A DNA stretch of 64,000 bases from Paenibacillus sp. GSMTC-2017 (GCF_016019935.1 NZ_JAECMT010000002.1:620001-684000); one strand, 5' to 3'; positions 42,113-50,553 are shown, numbered from the stretch's first letter. Notes: a model not told the origin generated them from the letters alone. Numbers and translations: made by a program.

Positions 42113-42400
42113 TCAGCTCTCGAAATCTACGCTGACGGAAGCTTCACGCGCTTGCAGCATATGCTCAATAACTATTTTGTGCTCAGGATGAACTTGGTAG
42201 GCATCAAGAGCTTCTTTAGATTCGAATTTCGTAATAAGGACAATATCATAAGATCTTTCGGAACGAAGGAAATCAACACCTACTTCAATATGCTTCAGCT
42301 CGTCAATTTTGCCTTCCATGTTTCTAAGTACCGCAACAGTGCGCGCAATACTTTCCTCACTATTGTCTTTAAGCTTGAAGCTAACGATATGGGTAATCAT
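42113..42400 (-). CDS. Dabb-family stress-responsive A/B barrel protein
   Basis: 95 aa. MITHIVSFKLK, ELKHIEVGVDF, SYDIVLITKFESKEALDAYQVHPEHK are the Dabb signature strands and helices; the His in HPEHK is the conserved one. Dabb proteins form dimeric alpha/beta barrels; function unknown apart from stress links. RBS CAGGAGG lies ahead of ATG. Confidence 0.9.
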   Translation of the reverse strand: MITHIVSFKLKDNSEESIARTVAVLRNMEGKIDELKHIEVGVDFLRSERSYDIVLITKFESKEALDAYQVHPEHKIVIEHMLQAREASVSVDFES

Positions 42401-42526
42401 AAATGATGCCTCCTGTAGTACGTATATTTCGCCAATGGCGCTAACAGCATGAGTTTTGTCCTTTTGTCACATAATAACCTATGGCATCGCATTACGGCAA
42501 TCTTTAGTTAAAGGAGTTCACCGCAT

Positions 42527-42784
42527 ATGCGCTACAGATTCACAGTCATTGCAACCCTTATCGGAGTTGCCATCTGCGCGTTCAATTATACGGGCTACGA
42601 TCCGCATAATATGGTTTTTTTCATGCTCAGCATCCCCGTATGGATTGCTACCTTTTTTGTAGATATCCATGAAGTGAGTGTACTCCTTATGTATGCGCTA
42701 ACTATTCTCTCCTGGGGACTGCTTGGTTTCATTGCAGATCTGCTCATTGCCCGCGACCAGAGACGGAGAGGTAGCACGGCCTAG
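42527..42784 (+). CDS. small membrane protein, 85 aa
   Basis: Three hydrophobic segments (about 5-20, 28-45, 52-72) end in a basic tail ARDQRRRGS. AAAGGAG lies ten bases before ATG. I do not recognise a family name; its layout is common among small conserved Paenibacillaceae membrane proteins. A bidirectional terminator follows and separates it from the convergent CuA-domain gene. Confidence 0.65.
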   Translation: MRYRFTVIATLIGVAICAFNYTGYDPHNMVFFMLSIPVWIATFFVDIHEVSVLLMYALTILSWGLLGFIADLLIARDQRRRGSTA

Positions 42785-42813
42785 CTCCACTTCCCTGTTA
42801 CCCAGCTTATATT

Positions 42814-42841
42814 AAAAAAGGAGCCTTTCGGCTCCTTTTCC
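42814..42841. terminator. bidirectional terminator
   Basis: AAAAGGAGCC-TTTC-GGCTCCTTTT stem with A-run and T-run on the two sides. Confidence 0.9.
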
Positions 42842-42854
42842 ATTCCTATCTGGA

Positions 42855-43244
42855 TTATGCAGCTTCGATGACTAGTTTTGCTTTCATCGTTTTGTGCCCT
42901 ACTCCACATGCAATCGAACAATATATTTCATATTCGCCCGGCTCAGTGAATTCTACTTGTGTCTCTGGTGTGTCGTTATCAAGTGAAACATTTAATGCAT
43001 CAATCTTGATACCATGTACGCCGCTTTTGTTTTGCAGCTTCATGATAACTTTGTCGCCTACTTTTGCTGTAAATACTTCTTGATTAAAAGTAAAATCATT
43101 TGATGCCACGATCTTCATAAGCGAAACGCCTGGTGGAAGTAGAGCTGACTCGTCTACCGGCTTATCCGGCATTTTGAATGTGAGCAAAAATAAGCCCAGC
43201 AACGACGCCGCTGTAAAGACTATGAACATGATCCATTTGTGCAT
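42855..43244 (-). CDS. stand-alone CuA-domain cupredoxin with membrane anchor (CoxB-like)
   Basis: 129 aa. One N-terminal membrane helix (about 4-23), then a cupredoxin domain with FTFNQEVFTAKVGDKVIMKLQNKSGVHG and the CuA loop YCSIACGVGHKTM (C-x3-C-x3-H-x2-M), so both bridging cysteines, the His and the Met are present, with the first His in GVHG. It is like the C-terminal domain of cytochrome oxidase subunit II but has only one helix and no other oxidase gene nearby. It may shuttle electrons or carry copper to an oxidase. Confidence 0.88.
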   Translation of the reverse strand: MHKWIMFIVFTAASLLGLFLLTFKMPDKPVDESALLPPGVSLMKIVASNDFTFNQEVFTAKVGDKVIMKLQNKSGVHGIKIDALNVSLDNDTPETQVEFTEPGEYEIYCSIACGVGHKTMKAKLVIEAA

Positions 43245-43379
43245 TGCTACGTGCTCCCCTTTACGATCTTAATGTCTACTTCTTATATTACATAAGATCG
43301 TCCGAAGTTCTCAACCTTAAACTACGGAAAAAGGAAAATATTTTTTTCTTTTTTGACAAAATAATGAACAATTTTGGTC

Positions 43380-43781
43380 TTATCGAGACAAATATTGTTT
43401 TAGCACCCGCTCCGACTCTGCTTTGACGAATCCCCACAGCATAAAAAATTGGTGATGGTAGCCTCGGCAAACATATTTCGTATGCATACCATCCGCTTCT
43501 TGCTTCTCTTCATACACCTTAATTCCCAGCATTCGGAACTGCCTGCGCGTGTCAGCCGAATCAAGCAGAACACGATCCTGAATGCTGCGCAGCAGCGACT
43601 CATAGAAACGCGGAAGTTTAATTCCCGAAGTACCGATCACTCGGATATCATGATCCAATATGCGCATAACAATACCTAACAACACATATCGTTTGACTAG
43701 TTCAAGCTCTTCTTCTCTTTGAATTGGCGGAGATGAAGTTGTACGAACCTCACCATGCCCCTCTACCTTGTTAGCGGCCAT
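43380..43781 (-). CDS. unknown protein behind a LexA-like box, 133 aa
   Basis: The ATG at MAANKVEGHG has GGAGGGG upstream; the longer frame to 43805 has no site. A Ser/Thr-rich N-terminus (1-22) precedes a soluble, mostly helical body: ELELVKRYVLLGIVMRILDHDIRVI, ESLLRSIQDRVLLDSADTRRQFRMLGIKVYEE and a C-terminal YHHQFFMLWGFVKAESERVLKQYL. I do not recognise the family. A TTGCAT-TATAAT promoter with a LexA-type palindrome over its start point lies about 80 bases upstream, so it is a predicted SOS gene. Confidence 0.75.
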   Translation of the reverse strand: MAANKVEGHGEVRTTSSPPIQREEELELVKRYVLLGIVMRILDHDIRVIGTSGIKLPRFYESLLRSIQDRVLLDSADTRRQFRMLGIKVYEEKQEADGMHTKYVCRGYHHQFFMLWGFVKAESERVLKQYLSR

Positions 43782-43852
43782 TGCCACCCCTCCATGCATA
43801 TACAACTGGTTTCATGTGCAGAGACAGACATTATCCCCCTCCGCCACAAAAC

Positions 43853-43866
43853 AGAACATCTGTTCT
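43853..43866 (-). promoter_or_regulatory. LexA (DinR)-like operator
   Basis: On the gene strand AGAACAGATGTTCT: the core GAAC-RNRY-GTTC is met in full, only the outer C and G of the B. subtilis consensus differ. It lies two bases after the -10, so a bound repressor would cover the start of transcription. Confidence 0.6.
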
Positions 43867-43867
43867 T

Positions 43868-43897
43868 ATTATATGCAAATTCCGCTCCGTCATGCAA
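43868..43897 (-). promoter_or_regulatory. sigma-A promoter before the LexA-like box
   Basis: On the minus strand TTGCAT, an 18-base spacer and TATAAT. The predicted start of RNA (near 43861) lies inside the LexA-like box. Confidence 0.65.
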
Positions 43898-43900
43898 GTT

Positions 43901-43925
43901 AAAAAAACCGCAGCAGCTGCGGCGG
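43901..43925 (-). terminator. terminator of the holin-like gene
   Basis: CCGCCGCAGCTGCTGCGG hairpin with seven T on the minus strand. Confidence 0.85.
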
Positions 43926-43942
43926 TAAAGAGGGGCGAATTA

Positions 43943-44356
43943 TTATTTGTCCTTCAGCACCTCGATTATTTTGCGGATACGGTCAGGCAGCGGTAGCCCC
44001 AACCTCCCATAATTTTCGGTAATAGAAATTAATTCATTAGCAATGTAAAAAAAGATTGCCGCCCCCATCGTCATACCATTGGTATCCATCAAAACATCGA
44101 TACGATGCGCTAACAAAATGACGAGCAACATCAATCCTTTGCGAGCAAGGCCCCATGAGCCGAATGCACTGCTCAGACCTTTTCCTTCCTTAAGGGATGC
44201 AGACACGCCCGACACATAGTCTACCCCCATTGCAACCAATAAAAAGGTAAGCGACTCCGTCCAGCTACCGAATGCAAACGTGATGACTGAGCCTAATATA
44301 CCGCATAGAGAACATATCCATACCATCCACATTACTCGCCACCTCTTCTCTTTCAA
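43943..44356 (-). CDS. phage-holin-family (toxin secretion/lysis holin) membrane protein
   Basis: 137 aa with four hydrophobic segments (about 8-27, 33-48, 68-85, 94-110). ESLTFLLVAMGVDYVSGVSASLKEGKGLSSAFGSWGLARKGLMLLVILLAHRID and GAAIFFYIANELISITENYGRLGLPLPDRIRKIIEVLK are the signature of the Cph1/TcdE/holin family. No endolysin or phage structural gene is next to it; chromosomal copies are common in this family of bacteria. RBS AAAGAGAAG lies ahead. The LexA-box gene follows after a terminator. Confidence 0.85.
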   Translation of the reverse strand: MKEKRWRVMWMVWICSLCGILGSVITFAFGSWTESLTFLLVAMGVDYVSGVSASLKEGKGLSSAFGSWGLARKGLMLLVILLAHRIDVLMDTNGMTMGAAIFFYIANELISITENYGRLGLPLPDRIRKIIEVLKDK

Positions 44357-44456
44357 CCACTTGACCTATTATATGCAGCGAGATAGTAGAATGACTGTTG
44401 ACTTGTCCCCTACATGTTCATTTCTATATAAAAAGGGTAACTGCCTCTTTAGAAGA

Positions 44457-44495
44457 CGAAAAAGCTGACCGTCGGATACGACAGTCAGCTTCTCT
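44457..44495 (-). terminator. terminator of the SLH-protein gene
   Basis: AAGCTGAC-GTCG / CGAC-GTCAGCTT stem; minus-strand tail TTTTTCG. Confidence 0.8.
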
Positions 44496-44538
44496 ATCAC
44501 ACGATTAAACACGCTTTGAAACGGATGTAATCGACCTA

Positions 44539-45900
44539 TTACTTCGATTCACCATGAAGATAGTTAAAGAAAGGTACATCCACCCAGAACTGGTACGGAG
44601 TAATTTTTGCTTCTGGATCAATTGATTTAAAGCCCTTTACTACTTTTTCGGACTCAGCATTTAATGAGAACGCATGAACAACGTATGGACTGTTAGCATC
44701 TGTAATGAGGTTATTTGTAATAATTTCGTAATCTTTAATTTCTGTAGCGGAGAAATAAAGCGGCTGCCACCACGAGCCAGCGATTAGACCAGATTGATTT
44801 TCTTCATTCTTTTTCGCATATGCGAAAATAACGTTTTGGAAAGCTACTTTATCCGCAGCGGTTAAAAATTCAAATTCCAAATCATATTCTTTTGCAAAAG
44901 CGATGAAGTTGCCGTTCGTAATTTGAACGACGTTCGGACCTGGATCGCCCCACTCTTTTAAATGAACGTATGCGGATGTTTTCGGCTCGAATTGTACTTT
45001 CGCATCAAGTCCTTCGCTACGCAACAGACCAATTAGCTGAATTGCATGCGTCAAGTCGGAATGTCCATACGTTAGTGACAAAGAGTCTACGAAATTAGAC
45101 TCAAATCTAGCATCCTTAATGTTGTAACCCGTAATAAGCTTCTGCTCTAGTGCTGTATTTACTAGCTTTTGAAGCTTTGGAGCATCAATAATATCAGAAG
45201 TCGCATACGCTTGGTTCAGCTTTGAGATGATATCTCCGTCCGAAACAAAACCAATATAATTTTTGTAAAGACCTTTAGTCTCCAAAATTTTGCCGATCAG
45301 CACATTCGCCAAATCTTCGCTTACAGCAGCTTTTGGCTGCAGACCATTGCTGTAATAAGATGCTGGGAGTACTCCCGTATCCACTGCTGCTGCAATTTCC
45401 TGTGCTACATGTTTGCCTAGTCCAGCGCTTTTAAGTTTCAAATCACTGAATACATCTTCTACTTTATCAGCTGGATATGTATAAGCCAGTTCCTCTAGAT
45501 TTGCTGCTCTGACTGCAATAGAGATTGCTGCTGCATTTGTCAGAACCTGATCTCCGCCAATTGCAGGACCTTTCAAAATACCTTGCTCATATAGAGCAGC
45601 CGCTGCATCGTACAACGGATCTTCAGCCTTTATATCAGAAAATACAACCTTCTTTTCTTTAGCCTCGTAATCTAGTACGGAAGCTACTGCCTCTATGAAA
45701 TCGCCCTTCGTAACTTTCCCAGTCAAATTAAGGTCAAACTTGTCTTCCAAAAAAAGCTTGTACTCCGCCGCGCCAATTACTCCCTCTTGAGTTGCGAGTG
45801 GTGCTGCACTCATGTTCGATGCTGTGAACAAAATCGTAAATGTGGTAAGAAGCGCCACTACCCACTTGCTGCCCTTTGATTTAACTGATGTCATTTTCAT
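44539..45900 (-). CDS. secreted SLH-domain surface protein
   Basis: 453 aa. A signal peptide (residues 1 to about 36: positive start, VVALLTTFTILFTASNMSAAPLA) is followed by S-layer-homology-type repeats (about 60-200) with VTKGDFIEAVASVLDY, VVFSDIKAEDPLYDAAAALYEQGIL and VEDVFSDLKLK. SLH modules bind pyruvylated wall polysaccharide. The C-terminal 230 residues are of unknown type, with VVQITNGNFIAFAKEYDLEFEFL and GSWWQPLYFSATEIKDYEI. Similar proteins exist in Paenibacillus as hypothetical SLH proteins. RBS GGGAGGTC lies ahead of ATG. Confidence 0.82.
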   Translation of the reverse strand: MKMTSVKSKGSKWVVALLTTFTILFTASNMSAAPLATQEGVIGAAEYKLFLEDKFDLNLTGKVTKGDFIEAVASVLDYEAKEKKVVFSDIKAEDPLYDAAAALYEQGILKGPAIGGDQVLTNAAAISIAVRAANLEELAYTYPADKVEDVFSDLKLKSAGLGKHVAQEIAAAVDTGVLPASYYSNGLQPKAAVSEDLANVLIGKILETKGLYKNYIGFVSDGDIISKLNQAYATSDIIDAPKLQKLVNTALEQKLITGYNIKDARFESNFVDSLSLTYGHSDLTHAIQLIGLLRSEGLDAKVQFEPKTSAYVHLKEWGDPGPNVVQITNGNFIAFAKEYDLEFEFLTAADKVAFQNVIFAYAKKNEENQSGLIAGSWWQPLYFSATEIKDYEIITNNLITDANSPYVVHAFSLNAESEKVVKGFKSIDPEAKITPYQFWVDVPFFNYLHGESK

Positions 45901-46048
45901 GACCTCCCTGAGAGTTAATATAATTCCACTTTATCCAATCGGAATTAATGGTATTGGTGAATTATAGCAATCTCTCAAGAAAACTGTCAACAATAATTTA
46001 CTAGTTTTAAGTGATCATACATTTCTAAACTGTTGCTGTTTAATTGAA
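45901..46048. other. upstream region of the SLH gene
   Basis: About 150 A+T-rich bases that must hold the promoter of the SLH gene; I see no clear -35/-10 pair and no gene. Confidence 0.4.
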
Positions 46049-46299
46049 CTATAGTGTCCGCTTGCTTAATGTCTCTTCTTCAGTTCCTTCATCGTCTCTT
46101 TCATCATCCGCCACCACTTCTACTCAATCTTCAATTAATGAATCATCAGAATTATTATCGCTGTTCTTTAGCTTGTCGATCTCCAATAATAGCACTACTT
46201 GACCGTCTGAGGTTAAGGGATTGTTGATTTGAGATCATCCGAGGCACCACCTGAAATAAATACTTTTATTATACGAGAAAACAGGATATCCTTCCTCAT
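46049..46299 (-). pseudogene. remnant of a small acidic-protein gene
   Basis: An ATG at 46299 opens MRKDILFSRIIKVFISGGAS and runs to a TAA near 46213. In the next frame from there the reading PLTSDGQVVLLLEIDKLK continues through NSDNNSDDSLIED to a TGA (46124-46126), and beyond that the same frame reads VEVVADDERDDEGTEEETL to a TAG-flanked end at 46049. The three segments form one plausible acidic protein of about 80 residues broken by one frameshift and one stop. The start of it lies in the arm of a hairpin (46281-46321). No family recognised; could be chance coding likeness. Confidence 0.35.
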
Positions 46300-46321
46300 A
46301 ATTGAGGTTAAAGTATCCTGT
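46281..46321. terminator. hairpin between the 147-aa gene and the remnant
   Basis: ACAGGATA...CCTCA / TGAGG...TATCCTGT stem with an inner AATT-type loop. No strong T-run on either side, so it may be an RNA-processing or regulatory hairpin. Confidence 0.4.
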
Positions 46322-46392
46322 TCATAGAGTTTGGACTTTTTCAGTGGCCTCGTTTATCACAAGGAACCCTCTCATTACCATAACTTATTTGT

Positions 46393-46836
46393 TTAATCGT
46401 AAGTTGTTATAAATGTAGGATGTTCGGCACTACGTGTAATAACATAAAACTCTGCTCGATTATTATCACCGTCAACAAATCTTCCTATATCTTCCCATAT
46501 CTCACAACCCGATATCCACTTGCTAGAAACAACTTCATCTCTATTAGTTCCAGGATCATATTCCATTAAAGTAAAATTCCCATATCTTGTAGAACAAACC
46601 TTAAGATCTCCTCCAGTGGAATAAACTACTTCATTTCTAAAATATCCTCCTGAACGATACAAGAGACTACGGCCTATTTGTTGCCAACCAGGTGGGGAAA
46701 GAACGACTTCAGCTTCAACTAGTTCCGCAGATTCAGCAGATTCAGCAGATGCGATTGTAACCGGAGGAATCATAAACATTAGGGCAATGAAAAAAAGACA
46801 GAATTGTTTCCATTTCATTTTGTTTGAACCTCGCAT
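46393..46836 (-). CDS. small secreted hypothetical protein
   Basis: 147 aa. The start has AGGAGG nine bases upstream. A signal peptide (KWKQFCLFFIALMFMIPPVTIASA) is followed by the short repeat ESAESAEL. The mature part has aromatic and beta-strand character, with two cysteines (VCSTRYGN and SGCEIWED) that can form a disulphide outside the cell. A strong sigma-A promoter lies at 46894-46922. Alone in its unit; its function is unknown. I do not recognise a family. Confidence 0.72.
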   Translation of the reverse strand: MRGSNKMKWKQFCLFFIALMFMIPPVTIASAESAESAELVEAEVVLSPPGWQQIGRSLLYRSGGYFRNEVVYSTGGDLKVCSTRYGNFTLMEYDPGTNRDEVVSSKWISGCEIWEDIGRFVDGDNNRAEFYVITRSAEHPTFITTYD

Positions 46837-46893
46837 ATCAACTAACCTCCTATGATTAATAGTCACATTCCTATAGATGGATGTGTTAGATCA

Positions 46894-46922
46894 ATCGTAT
46901 TACCGACTTTTTTGATTGTCAA
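46894..46922 (-). promoter_or_regulatory. strong sigma-A promoter of the 147-aa secreted protein gene
   Basis: On the minus strand TTGACA, 17 bases, TACGAT; the -10 lies about 60 bases before the ATG. Confidence 0.75.
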
Positions 46923-47301
46923 TAAAAAGAAATTATGTAATCAACTGTAGATAGGGACTTGGAACAATCCATTCCTAACCAACCTTTTGGATTAGTTTGC
47001 AGGAAGTCTTATTCAAATTGCGATTGCTCCCATTATGTGACCTCGATGCGTTCACGACTTTTTATTATTTTTATCATATCTTTGATTTCAAGCTACTTTA
47101 CTACAGATATTTCAGTGACAGCGGTTCACTGATCCTCATGAATCTTCAAATAGGGGGACTTACAAAAAATAAGAGATCTGGTGTCCTGCCATAGGATGGA
47201 GCTAAAAACCACATTCTTGATTGATGGTCAAACATTTCAATCAAACACCACTTTCTTTATACGATTAGAGTTACTAGTCTAGCCATATATATTAAAGTTA
47301 G
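46923..47301. other. gene-poor stretch with an inverted repeat
   Basis: About 380 bases with no frame that has a ribosome site. It holds TTGATTGA ... TCAATCAA (47217-47244), an 8-bp stem with a 12-base loop but no T-run. A plus-strand frame at 46997-47194 has no ribosome site and an unnatural composition and was not called. Confidence 0.45.
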
Positions 47302-47880
47302 TTAATCCTCCTCAGGAAACGTCTCTTCCAACTCCCGATAGTTTTCCTCATCTGCAATACTTTGAATGTCATCAGAAGCAATGGAGATATAGCGATAACC
47401 ATCAGCTTGCGACTTCCGCATCGCCTTCTCTTTCATAAATCTCGGACTACCCGCTCCCCCATCCTCATCATAGACAAGAATAATGCCATCCGTTTTGCGA
47501 AGCATAAGCTCATCCCTCGCCGTAAACTGCCAAACACCTTCATATTCGCCCTTCGTCACAGAGGCATAATAATCGACACCGTTCAGGAGCTGCTGGAAAT
47601 ACGTCTTCTTATCCTCCTTCCAGCTCTCTTCAGGATTGCTGTAAGCTGTCAGTATAGACAACTTCAAATGAGGATATTGGCTTTTGAGTGCAATAACGGC
47701 TTCACAAGCCCATAAGTCTACACCATATTGCCCCGGCGTTATGACCCATTCAAGCCCTTCCTCTATAAGAGGAATCAACTTGTTTGTAATCGCTTTTTGA
47801 ATATAAATAATCCCTTTATGTTTCTGGCTGAATATGTTCAGCTCATGCGCTCGATAACCTGTAATTAACACATTTTTCAT
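47302..47880 (-). CDS. YpsA family (DUF1273, SLOG-like) protein
   Basis: 192 aa. It follows the YpsA pattern: VLITGYRAHELNIF, LEWVITPGQYGVDLWACEAVIALK, LKLSILTAYSNPEESW, and a final GIILVYDEDGGAGSPRFMKEKA. YpsA-type proteins are Rossmann-like nucleotide-binding proteins of the SLOG superfamily; B. subtilis YpsA inhibits cell division when overproduced. Start MKNVLITGYR has AAGG about 11 bases upstream. In Bacillus it is next to gpsB; here it is next to queF. Confidence 0.86.
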   Translation of the reverse strand: MKNVLITGYRAHELNIFSQKHKGIIYIQKAITNKLIPLIEEGLEWVITPGQYGVDLWACEAVIALKSQYPHLKLSILTAYSNPEESWKEDKKTYFQQLLNGVDYYASVTKGEYEGVWQFTARDELMLRKTDGIILVYDEDGGAGSPRFMKEKAMRKSQADGYRYISIASDDIQSIADEENYRELEETFPEED

Positions 47881-47940
47881 CTGTAACATCGCCTTTGCGG
47901 TTAAGTCGTCCCAATTACTCCTATTTTATGTCATCCATAC

Positions 47941-47973
47941 AAAAAAGACCATGCAGTACGATCGCATGGTCTT
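47941..47973 (-). terminator. terminator of queCDEF
   Basis: AAGACCATGC / GCATGGTCTT 10-bp stem, with six T on the minus strand. Confidence 0.9.
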
Positions 47974-48006
47974 CTCTCGCTAGTTTTCCGGCTAAGTAAC
48001 AACCTT

Positions 48007-48504
48007 CTAGCGATTGTCTATTTTCTCTGGATACATATCGTGGTTCATTAATCTGTGCTCTGCCATTGTTTCGTACTTAGTACCTGGACGACCCCAATTG
48101 CAATAAGGATCGATCGAGATGCCCCCGCGCGGTGTGAACTTGCCCCATACTTCAATATAACGAGGGTCCATAAGAGCAATTAAATCGTTCATAATGATGT
48201 TCATGCAGTCCTCATGGAAATCGCCATGGTTACGGAAGCTGAACAAGTATAGTTTAAGCGCCTTGCTCTCCACCATACGTACATCTGGAATGTACGAAAT
48301 GTAAATTGTTGCGAAGTCTGGTTGTCCTGTAATCGGACAAAGACTAGTAAATTCCGGACAGTTAAATTTAACGAAATAGTCACGACCGGGATGTTTGTTG
48401 TCAAATGATTCGAGCACCTCAGGTGCATAGTTGAACGGATATTGTGTTCCTTGATTGCCAAGCAGCGTAATACCGCTAAGCTCTTCTTTGTTTCTTCCTT
48501 CCAT
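48007..48504 (-). CDS. queF: NADPH-dependent 7-cyano-7-deazaguanine reductase
   Basis: 165 aa, short (unimodular) QueF type. It reduces preQ0 to preQ1, the last free-base step for queuosine. The active Cys is in [13 protein letters not shown] (about 56), and [18 protein letters not shown] is the QueF-defining motif; the Glu and His that bind substrate are seen in [12 protein letters not shown]. The start at [11 protein letters not shown] is likely though the site upstream (AAAGG) is distant; a GTG four codons earlier is possible. It is last in the que operon. Confidence 0.96.
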   Translation of the reverse strand: MEGRNKEELSGITLLGNQGTQYPFNYAPEVLESFDNKHPGRDYFVKFNCPEFTSLCPITGQPDFATIYISYIPDVRMVESKALKLYLFSFRNHGDFHEDCMNIIMNDLIALMDPRYIEVWGKFTPRGGISIDPYCNWGRPGTKYETMAEHRLMNHDMYPEKIDNR

Positions 48505-48557
48505 CGTAAAGCACACGCCTTTCTCTATTCAAAATAATGGTGTTATATCGTCAATCG

Positions 48558-49289
48558 TTATACGCCTTTTTTGTTGCCCCATACCCATGTATGAAGCTGA
48601 GGCAGCACATGTACACGCCGAAGTTCTTCATCTGCCATCGTTTTTTCGATTAACCACTCATACCGCTCGAGCAGATATGGCAACATGAGACGAGGCTCCA
48701 TCTCCGTCAAATTGGCATTACCTGCCTGTAGGTAAAAAGGAATACCAGGATACCTTGCATGCGTGATGCGGGCATAGTCTAGATCGCGTTCATCAAACAC
48801 AACCGTCTTTATGCAAAAGCTCCGTCCACCTTCGCGAAGCTTGGCAACAACATCATCAAGCACATCCCAGTCCGTTGTCATACCTGAACTTGGCGGCTTA
48901 GGGGATAACGTCAAATCGTCAATGTCGGTAAACCAAGGCTGCCATCGGCTTCCTTGCGTCTCTAACGCAACTGCTATGCCACGCTCGTGCAGCAAAGAAA
49001 TAAACTCCCCGAGCTGTGGTAGAAGCGCCGGATTGCCGCCAGAAATCGTGACATGATCGAAGAACTTGCCACCAACACGTTCAAGCTCTTCAACAACTTC
49101 AAGTGCCGATAACAAGCGAATATCGCCTTTCCCACTGCCATCCCAAGTGAATGCAGAATCACACCATACACATTGATAATCACAGCCAGCAGTTCGAACG
49201 AACATCGTCTTACGTCCGATAACCATTCCTTCACCTTGAACGGTCGGCCCGAATACTTCCATCACAGGAATTTTTCTTGCGCTAGCCAT
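48558..49289 (-). CDS. queE: 7-carboxy-7-deazaguanine synthase (radical SAM)
   Basis: 243 aa. It converts 6-carboxytetrahydropterin to 7-carboxy-7-deazaguanine. The cluster motif is CDYQCVWC (C-x3-C-x2-C, about 32-39), with VMEVFGPTVQGEG at the start, SGGNPALL for SAM binding and LSPKPPSSG downstream, as in QueE. Start ATG overlaps the queD stop by eight bases (ATGGCTAG). A frame 45 codons longer runs back over queD and was rejected. It ends before queF with a 53-base gap. Confidence 0.96.
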   Translation of the reverse strand: MASARKIPVMEVFGPTVQGEGMVIGRKTMFVRTAGCDYQCVWCDSAFTWDGSGKGDIRLLSALEVVEELERVGGKFFDHVTISGGNPALLPQLGEFISLLHERGIAVALETQGSRWQPWFTDIDDLTLSPKPPSSGMTTDWDVLDDVVAKLREGGRSFCIKTVVFDERDLDYARITHARYPGIPFYLQAGNANLTEMEPRLMLPYLLERYEWLIEKTMADEELRRVHVLPQLHTWVWGNKKGV

Positions 49290-49728
49290 TTGAAGCCGCC
49301 TTCCGCGTCGGACGGTAAATACAGTAGCTTGTCGGCGTTTCGCGCAGAAACACTTGCAGACATTGTGGACGATTAACCATTCCATCCAAATGCTGCTGAA
49401 CAAGCTCGTAAATCGTTCTAGCAACTACCTCAGTAGTAGGAAAACGCTCCGGCAATATGTCATCGAAGTTTTCTTTATCATCATTTAACAACGAATGGTC
49501 AAACCGATCGTGGATAAGACGTTTAATAATCGCGAAGTTAATAAGAAAACCTGCTTCATCAAGTTTGTCTCCAGCTACCGTCACATTCGCATAATACGTA
49601 TGTCCATGCACCAGTTGGCATTTGCCCGCTTCGCTTGAAGGAATATAATGCGCCGCCGCAAAATGAAAATCTTTATTTAGTTCGTACTCATACTCATGCT
49701 GCACCGACGGATAAATCTGTTGAAGCAT
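49282..49728 (-). CDS. queD: 6-carboxy-5,6,7,8-tetrahydropterin synthase
   Basis: 148 aa. It makes 6-carboxytetrahydropterin from dihydroneopterin triphosphate. The zinc ligands are FHFAAAHYI (His) and VHGHTYYANVTV (two His), and the catalytic Cys is in EAGKCQLVHGH (about 37). The pterin Glu is in FLRETPTSYCIY. The ATG shares one base with the queC stop (TAATG). It is coupled to queE by eight bases. Slightly longer N-terminus than E. coli QueD. Confidence 0.95.
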   Translation of the reverse strand: MLQQIYPSVQHEYEYELNKDFHFAAAHYIPSSEAGKCQLVHGHTYYANVTVAGDKLDEAGFLINFAIIKRLIHDRFDHSLLNDDKENFDDILPERFPTTEVVARTIYELVQQHLDGMVNRPQCLQVFLRETPTSYCIYRPTRKAASNG

Positions 49729-50399
49729 TACAGTCCCGCTCCTCTCAAGCTGCGAGCCGCAACATACTGTTCAAGCCCTTTGCTCCGCAGCTTACATGCG
49801 GGACAATCACCGCAGCCGTCAGATTTCACACCGTTATAACAAGTTAACGTACGTTCCCTGACGAAGTCGAAAGCGCCCAGATCATCGGCAAGTGCCCATG
49901 TTTCTGCCTTGTTCAGCCACATGAGCGGCGTATCGATAACAAATGGATAATCCATCGATAAATTGAGTGTTACATTAAGCGACTTAACAAACACATCGCG
50001 GCAATCAGGGTAACCACTGAAGTCCGTCTCGCAAACACCAGTTACTATATGTTTAGCTCCGATCCCTTTGGCTAACACCGCTGCGAAAGTTAAGAAAAGC
50101 AAATTCCGTCCGTCAACGAAAGTTGTAGGAAGTTCGCCTTCTTTCTCCTCTATCGCAATATCATCACGTGTTAATGCATTAGGAGCTAATTGATTTAATA
50201 AAGACATATCTAGTACATGATGTTTAATATTTAGATCGCTTGCAATTTCCGCTGCACAATCCAGTTCTTGCTTATGGCGCTGTCCATAGTTGAACGTAAT
50301 CGCCTCAACCTCTGCGAATCGTTCCATCGCCCAGAATAGACATGTTGTACTGTCTTGTCCACCGCTGAATACGACCACTGCTTTTTCTTGCTTTACCAT
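49728..50399 (-). CDS. queC: 7-cyano-7-deazaguanine synthase
   Basis: 223 aa. It turns 7-carboxy-7-deazaguanine into preQ0 with ATP and ammonia. The PP-loop is [14 protein letters not shown] (about 11-24). The zinc site is four cysteines in [26 protein letters not shown] follows GAGGAGGATACATC. First gene of queC-D-E-F, under a preQ1-I riboswitch, so the operon is turned off when its product is abundant. Confidence 0.97.
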   Translation of the reverse strand: MVKQEKAVVVFSGGQDSTTCLFWAMERFAEVEAITFNYGQRHKQELDCAAEIASDLNIKHHVLDMSLLNQLAPNALTRDDIAIEEKEGELPTTFVDGRNLLFLTFAAVLAKGIGAKHIVTGVCETDFSGYPDCRDVFVKSLNVTLNLSMDYPFVIDTPLMWLNKAETWALADDLGAFDFVRERTLTCYNGVKSDGCGDCPACKLRSKGLEQYVAARSLRGAGL

Positions 50400-50463
50400 G
50401 ATGTATCCTCCTCTCAAGTCTGAGAAGACGGAGCTCCACTCAAGCTGTCTGATCCATATAAAA

Positions 50464-50505
50464 CAGGAAACGGCACGCGTAGCTCAAAGAGAGCCTTCGC
50501 GTGCC
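50464..50505 (-). terminator. riboswitch terminator of the que operon
   Basis: GGCACGCG...CGCGTGCC with an inner GCTC/GAGC pairing, then TTTCCTGTTTTAT on the minus strand, between the preQ1 aptamer and queC. It likely is the expression platform. Confidence 0.7.
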
Positions 50506-50553
50506 GAACACAAAAACGACGATGCCTATATGAATACAGGCTACCGTTTCGTT

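Noticed and set aside
43943..44356. Prophage based on the holin-like gene
   Set aside because: No endolysin, portal, integrase or structural genes nearby; an isolated chromosomal holin-family gene is more likely.
46997..47194. 65-codon plus-strand frame in the gene-poor stretch
   Set aside because: No ribosome site, unnatural aromatic-rich composition, no neighbour context.
47217..47244. Insertion-sequence end in the TTGATTGA/TCAATCAA repeat
   Set aside because: No transposase frame or target duplication was seen; only a plain 8-bp inverted repeat.
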